Origin: JAFGPJ01 sp964439135
GTDB taxonomy: Bacteria; Planctomycetota; Phycisphaerae; Sedimentisphaerales; Anaerobacaceae
Direction: 5' to 3'
Length of the DNA stretch: 15,197 bases
Assembly (NCBI GenBank): GCA_964439135.1
Contig: CAYTNN010000103.1
Location: forward strand, 1 to 15,197
Part shown: positions 14,186 through 15,197 of the stretch, piece after piece
How the letters are laid out: each line of letters opens with the position of its first letter
Position numbering within the stretch: position 1 is the first letter of the stretch
Notes under the pieces: model-generated
Database searches by the model: none
Seen by the model: only the letters and a program-made list of their open reading frames with translations
What the model was told of the DNA's origin: nothing
Translations under genes and position numbers: made by a program

Positions 14186-14293
14186 TTGATCGTTACGACT
14201 GTAATAATTGAGCTTAGTGAATTTACAACATGGTTGCATGGAGGCCCAGGTGTTCTCATCGATATCGCTAAATTCGTGGGTACGAGACTATGA
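14186..14293 (+). CDS. Micro-ORF 2 with the IDIAKF core
   Basis: A 35-codon frame from TTG (14186) to TGA (14291-14293), ending in FTTWLHGGPGVLIDIAKF followed by VGTRL. GGAGGA (14172-14177), inside the last codons of the preceding gene, lies eight bases before the TTG, an unusually good ribosome-binding site for a rare start codon. The first part (VTTVIIELSEF) is hydrophobic. Differences from micro-ORF 1 in the shared part are partly synonymous (ACT/ACA, CAC/CAT, GGC/GGT) or conservative (Ile/Val, Phe/Leu). It lies 58 bp before the next membrane-protein gene, mirroring micro-ORF 1. Confidence 0.4.
   Translation: MIVTTVIIELSEFTTWLHGGPGVLIDIAKFVGTRL
14256..14275 (+). repeat. 20-bp direct repeat, copy 2
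   Basis: Identical to 13141-13160 and 1115 bp from it. The pair brackets the 320-residue membrane-protein gene. About 25 bp of weaker similarity precede it in both copies. Confidence 0.8.
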
Positions 14294-14351
14294 AGAACTT
14301 AATTAGTCGAATTGTGCCTGTTATGATAAAGAAAGTATTAGGTGCAAATTG

Positions 14352-14651
14352 ATGAAACGCGATAATTTGTTAATTATTTACTTTTGTTTGTTTTTCTTAC
14401 TTCCGGGAATTATTTCTTCCATTGATGAAAATAGTTTTTATCCGCTTCTAATTTCCTTGGCCCTTTTAGTTTGTTTTTCCGTAATTTATGGAATAGTATC
14501 GTTTATTAAAAAGTGGAGATCGAAAAGACGGTTCAGCAAATTATCGCCGGGTGAGCTTGCTACTTTGTTCAAGGATTTTTCAAATCAGGCAAAATGGGAC
14601 AAAGAGGCGTCAAGGGCATTGAATGAACTTCTGGATGGAGAGAAAAAATGA
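14352..14651 (+). CDS. Small two-helix membrane protein, unrecognised
   Basis: A 99-residue protein with two transmembrane segments (about 5-22 and 29-52) followed by a strongly basic stretch (KKWRSKRRFSK, about 54-64) and a soluble helical tail (GELATLFKDF ... ALNELLDGEKK). The positive-inside rule places the C-terminal tail in the cytoplasm. I do not recognise the family. The ATG at 14352 is preferred over a TTG just before it; AGGTG at 14339-14343 is well spaced. Its TGA overlaps the ATG of the next gene, so the two are translationally coupled and probably act together. Micro-ORF 2 lies 58 bp upstream. Confidence 0.65.
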   Translation: MKRDNLLIIYFCLFFLLPGIISSIDENSFYPLLISLALLVCFSVIYGIVSFIKKWRSKRRFSKLSPGELATLFKDFSNQAKWDKEASRALNELLDGEKK

Positions 14652-14947
14652 AGATTGTTTTGAATATTATAGGCAGGATCTTATTTGTTTTAATGTTTAT
14701 TCTTGTGTTCATTTTTGGTCTCGGTGGTATTGGTCGAATCGTTCAAGATTTTGGGTTCGAAAGCTCCCTTCATAACTTCTGTGCTTTTATGATAGCCATA
14801 ATAATTTTTCCCATCACACTCGCTGCCGGTCCTTGGTTTACGATTATCAAATACGGAGACTGGCTTCCTTTAATATTAATCTATGGTGGTGGTTTTTTGG
14901 TTATGATTATTGGTGGATTAGCTTCCAAGCTCGTGGAGATCAATTAA
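14648..14947 (+). CDS. Small three-helix membrane protein, unrecognised
   Basis: A 99-residue, very hydrophobic protein with three likely transmembrane segments (about 5-30, 44-64 and 72-92) and short loops. I do not recognise the family. It starts inside the stop of the previous gene (ATGA overlap at 14648-14651), and GGAG about ten bases upstream lies within that gene. The coupling suggests a two-component membrane complex. No terminator is obvious after the TAA at 14945-14947. Confidence 0.65.
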   Translation: MKIVLNIIGRILFVLMFILVFIFGLGGIGRIVQDFGFESSLHNFCAFMIAIIIFPITLAAGPWFTIIKYGDWLPLILIYGGGFLVMIIGGLASKLVEIN

Positions 14948-15145
14948 TGATCTGCATGTAAAGCATTTTTAGCTCCATTGTCTTTGCCTTCGGGTCGCTG
15001 ATACACAACAGAATCTCACAGGGGAAGGCATAGGGGCCAGCCCTTAAAATATAAATAATGATTGCCTGCCTTCCTGTTTGCTGCTATGGGATTTTAATCG
15101 TGACGTAGAGCAAAAGGGTCAGGCTTTAATTATTGCAATTCCTGC

Positions 15146-15174
15146 TTGACAGACTCCGAACGAGTGCTTATTTT
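15146..15174 (+). promoter_or_regulatory. Strong sigma-70-type promoter at the right edge
   Basis: There is TTGACA (15146-15151), a 17-bp spacer, then TATTTT (15169-15174). It is preceded by AAAAGGGTCAGGCTTTAATT (15112-15131), a type of sequence I associate with DNA upstream of IS200-like/REP-associated transposase genes; that link is from memory only. Confidence 0.6.
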
Positions 15175-15185
15175 ACCTCTCTCTC

Positions 15186-15191
15186 AGGAAG
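15186..15191 (+). promoter_or_regulatory. Shine-Dalgarno AGGAAG for a gene starting at or beyond the edge
   Basis: AGGAAG lies about 12 nt after the -10 box, followed by CTCGTG at the end of the window. The start codon is probably just past 15197; the GTG at 15195-15197 would be rather close. A very short leader would fit a transposase-type gene, but no coding sequence is visible. Confidence 0.4.
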
Positions 15192-15197
15192 CTCGTG

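Noticed and set aside
1..15197. tRNA or rRNA genes
   Set aside because: I saw no tRNA cloverleaf signature or rRNA segment by eye; a tRNAscan-SE run would settle this.

Overview
The window reads as a metagenome-assembled scaffold (a run of exactly 100 Ns lies at 1453-1552) from a bacterium that is probably a planctomycete, perhaps of the Phycisphaerae/Sedimentisphaerales type. That placement is an inference. It rests on a Tat-exported Gfo/Idh/MocA oxidoreductase carrying a CQKP motif, a Tat-exported NIPSNAP protein, a giant AsmA-like protein, and the style of the A-rich intergenic repeats. I could not run a phylogenetic test.

Left part (1-11080), mostly housekeeping. A Tat-signal oxidoreductase gene runs off the left edge on the minus strand behind a good promoter. 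A minus-strand run follows, in transcription order: an MpaA-like M14 peptidase lipoprotein, uvrB, nadC and a biotin-protein ligase gene interrupted by the N gap. uvrB, nadC and the ligase gene are tightly packed (15-21 bp apart), which suggests co-transcription. Divergent from these on the plus strand are purD and, 16 bp after it, a 1091-residue AsmA-like membrane-anchored protein with about five internal repeats of roughly 117 residues. A NIPSNAP-family protein gene converges on it from the right.

Middle (11081-11876): nearly 800 bp without a convincing gene. It is filled with degenerate repeats, an inverted repeat pair and perfect hairpins.

Right part (11877-15197), AT-rich and accessory. 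It holds a minus-strand AlbA_2 (Schlafen-type) protein gene whose leader can fold into an H-type pseudoknot that buries its own ribosome-binding site. Divergent from it is a plus-strand cluster of unrecognised membrane-protein genes: a 320-residue protein with a degenerate zinc-ribbon and two membrane segments, and a translationally coupled pair of 99-residue membrane proteins. Each membrane-protein unit is preceded by a tiny reading frame. The two tiny frames share the core IDIAKF and the pattern TTxxHxGxG, with synonymous differences between the copies. This duplicated micro-ORF plus membrane-protein arrangement and the pseudoknot leader are the best candidates for something undescribed. The right edge carries a strong sigma-70-type promoter and a Shine-Dalgarno sequence for a gene that starts just outside the window.
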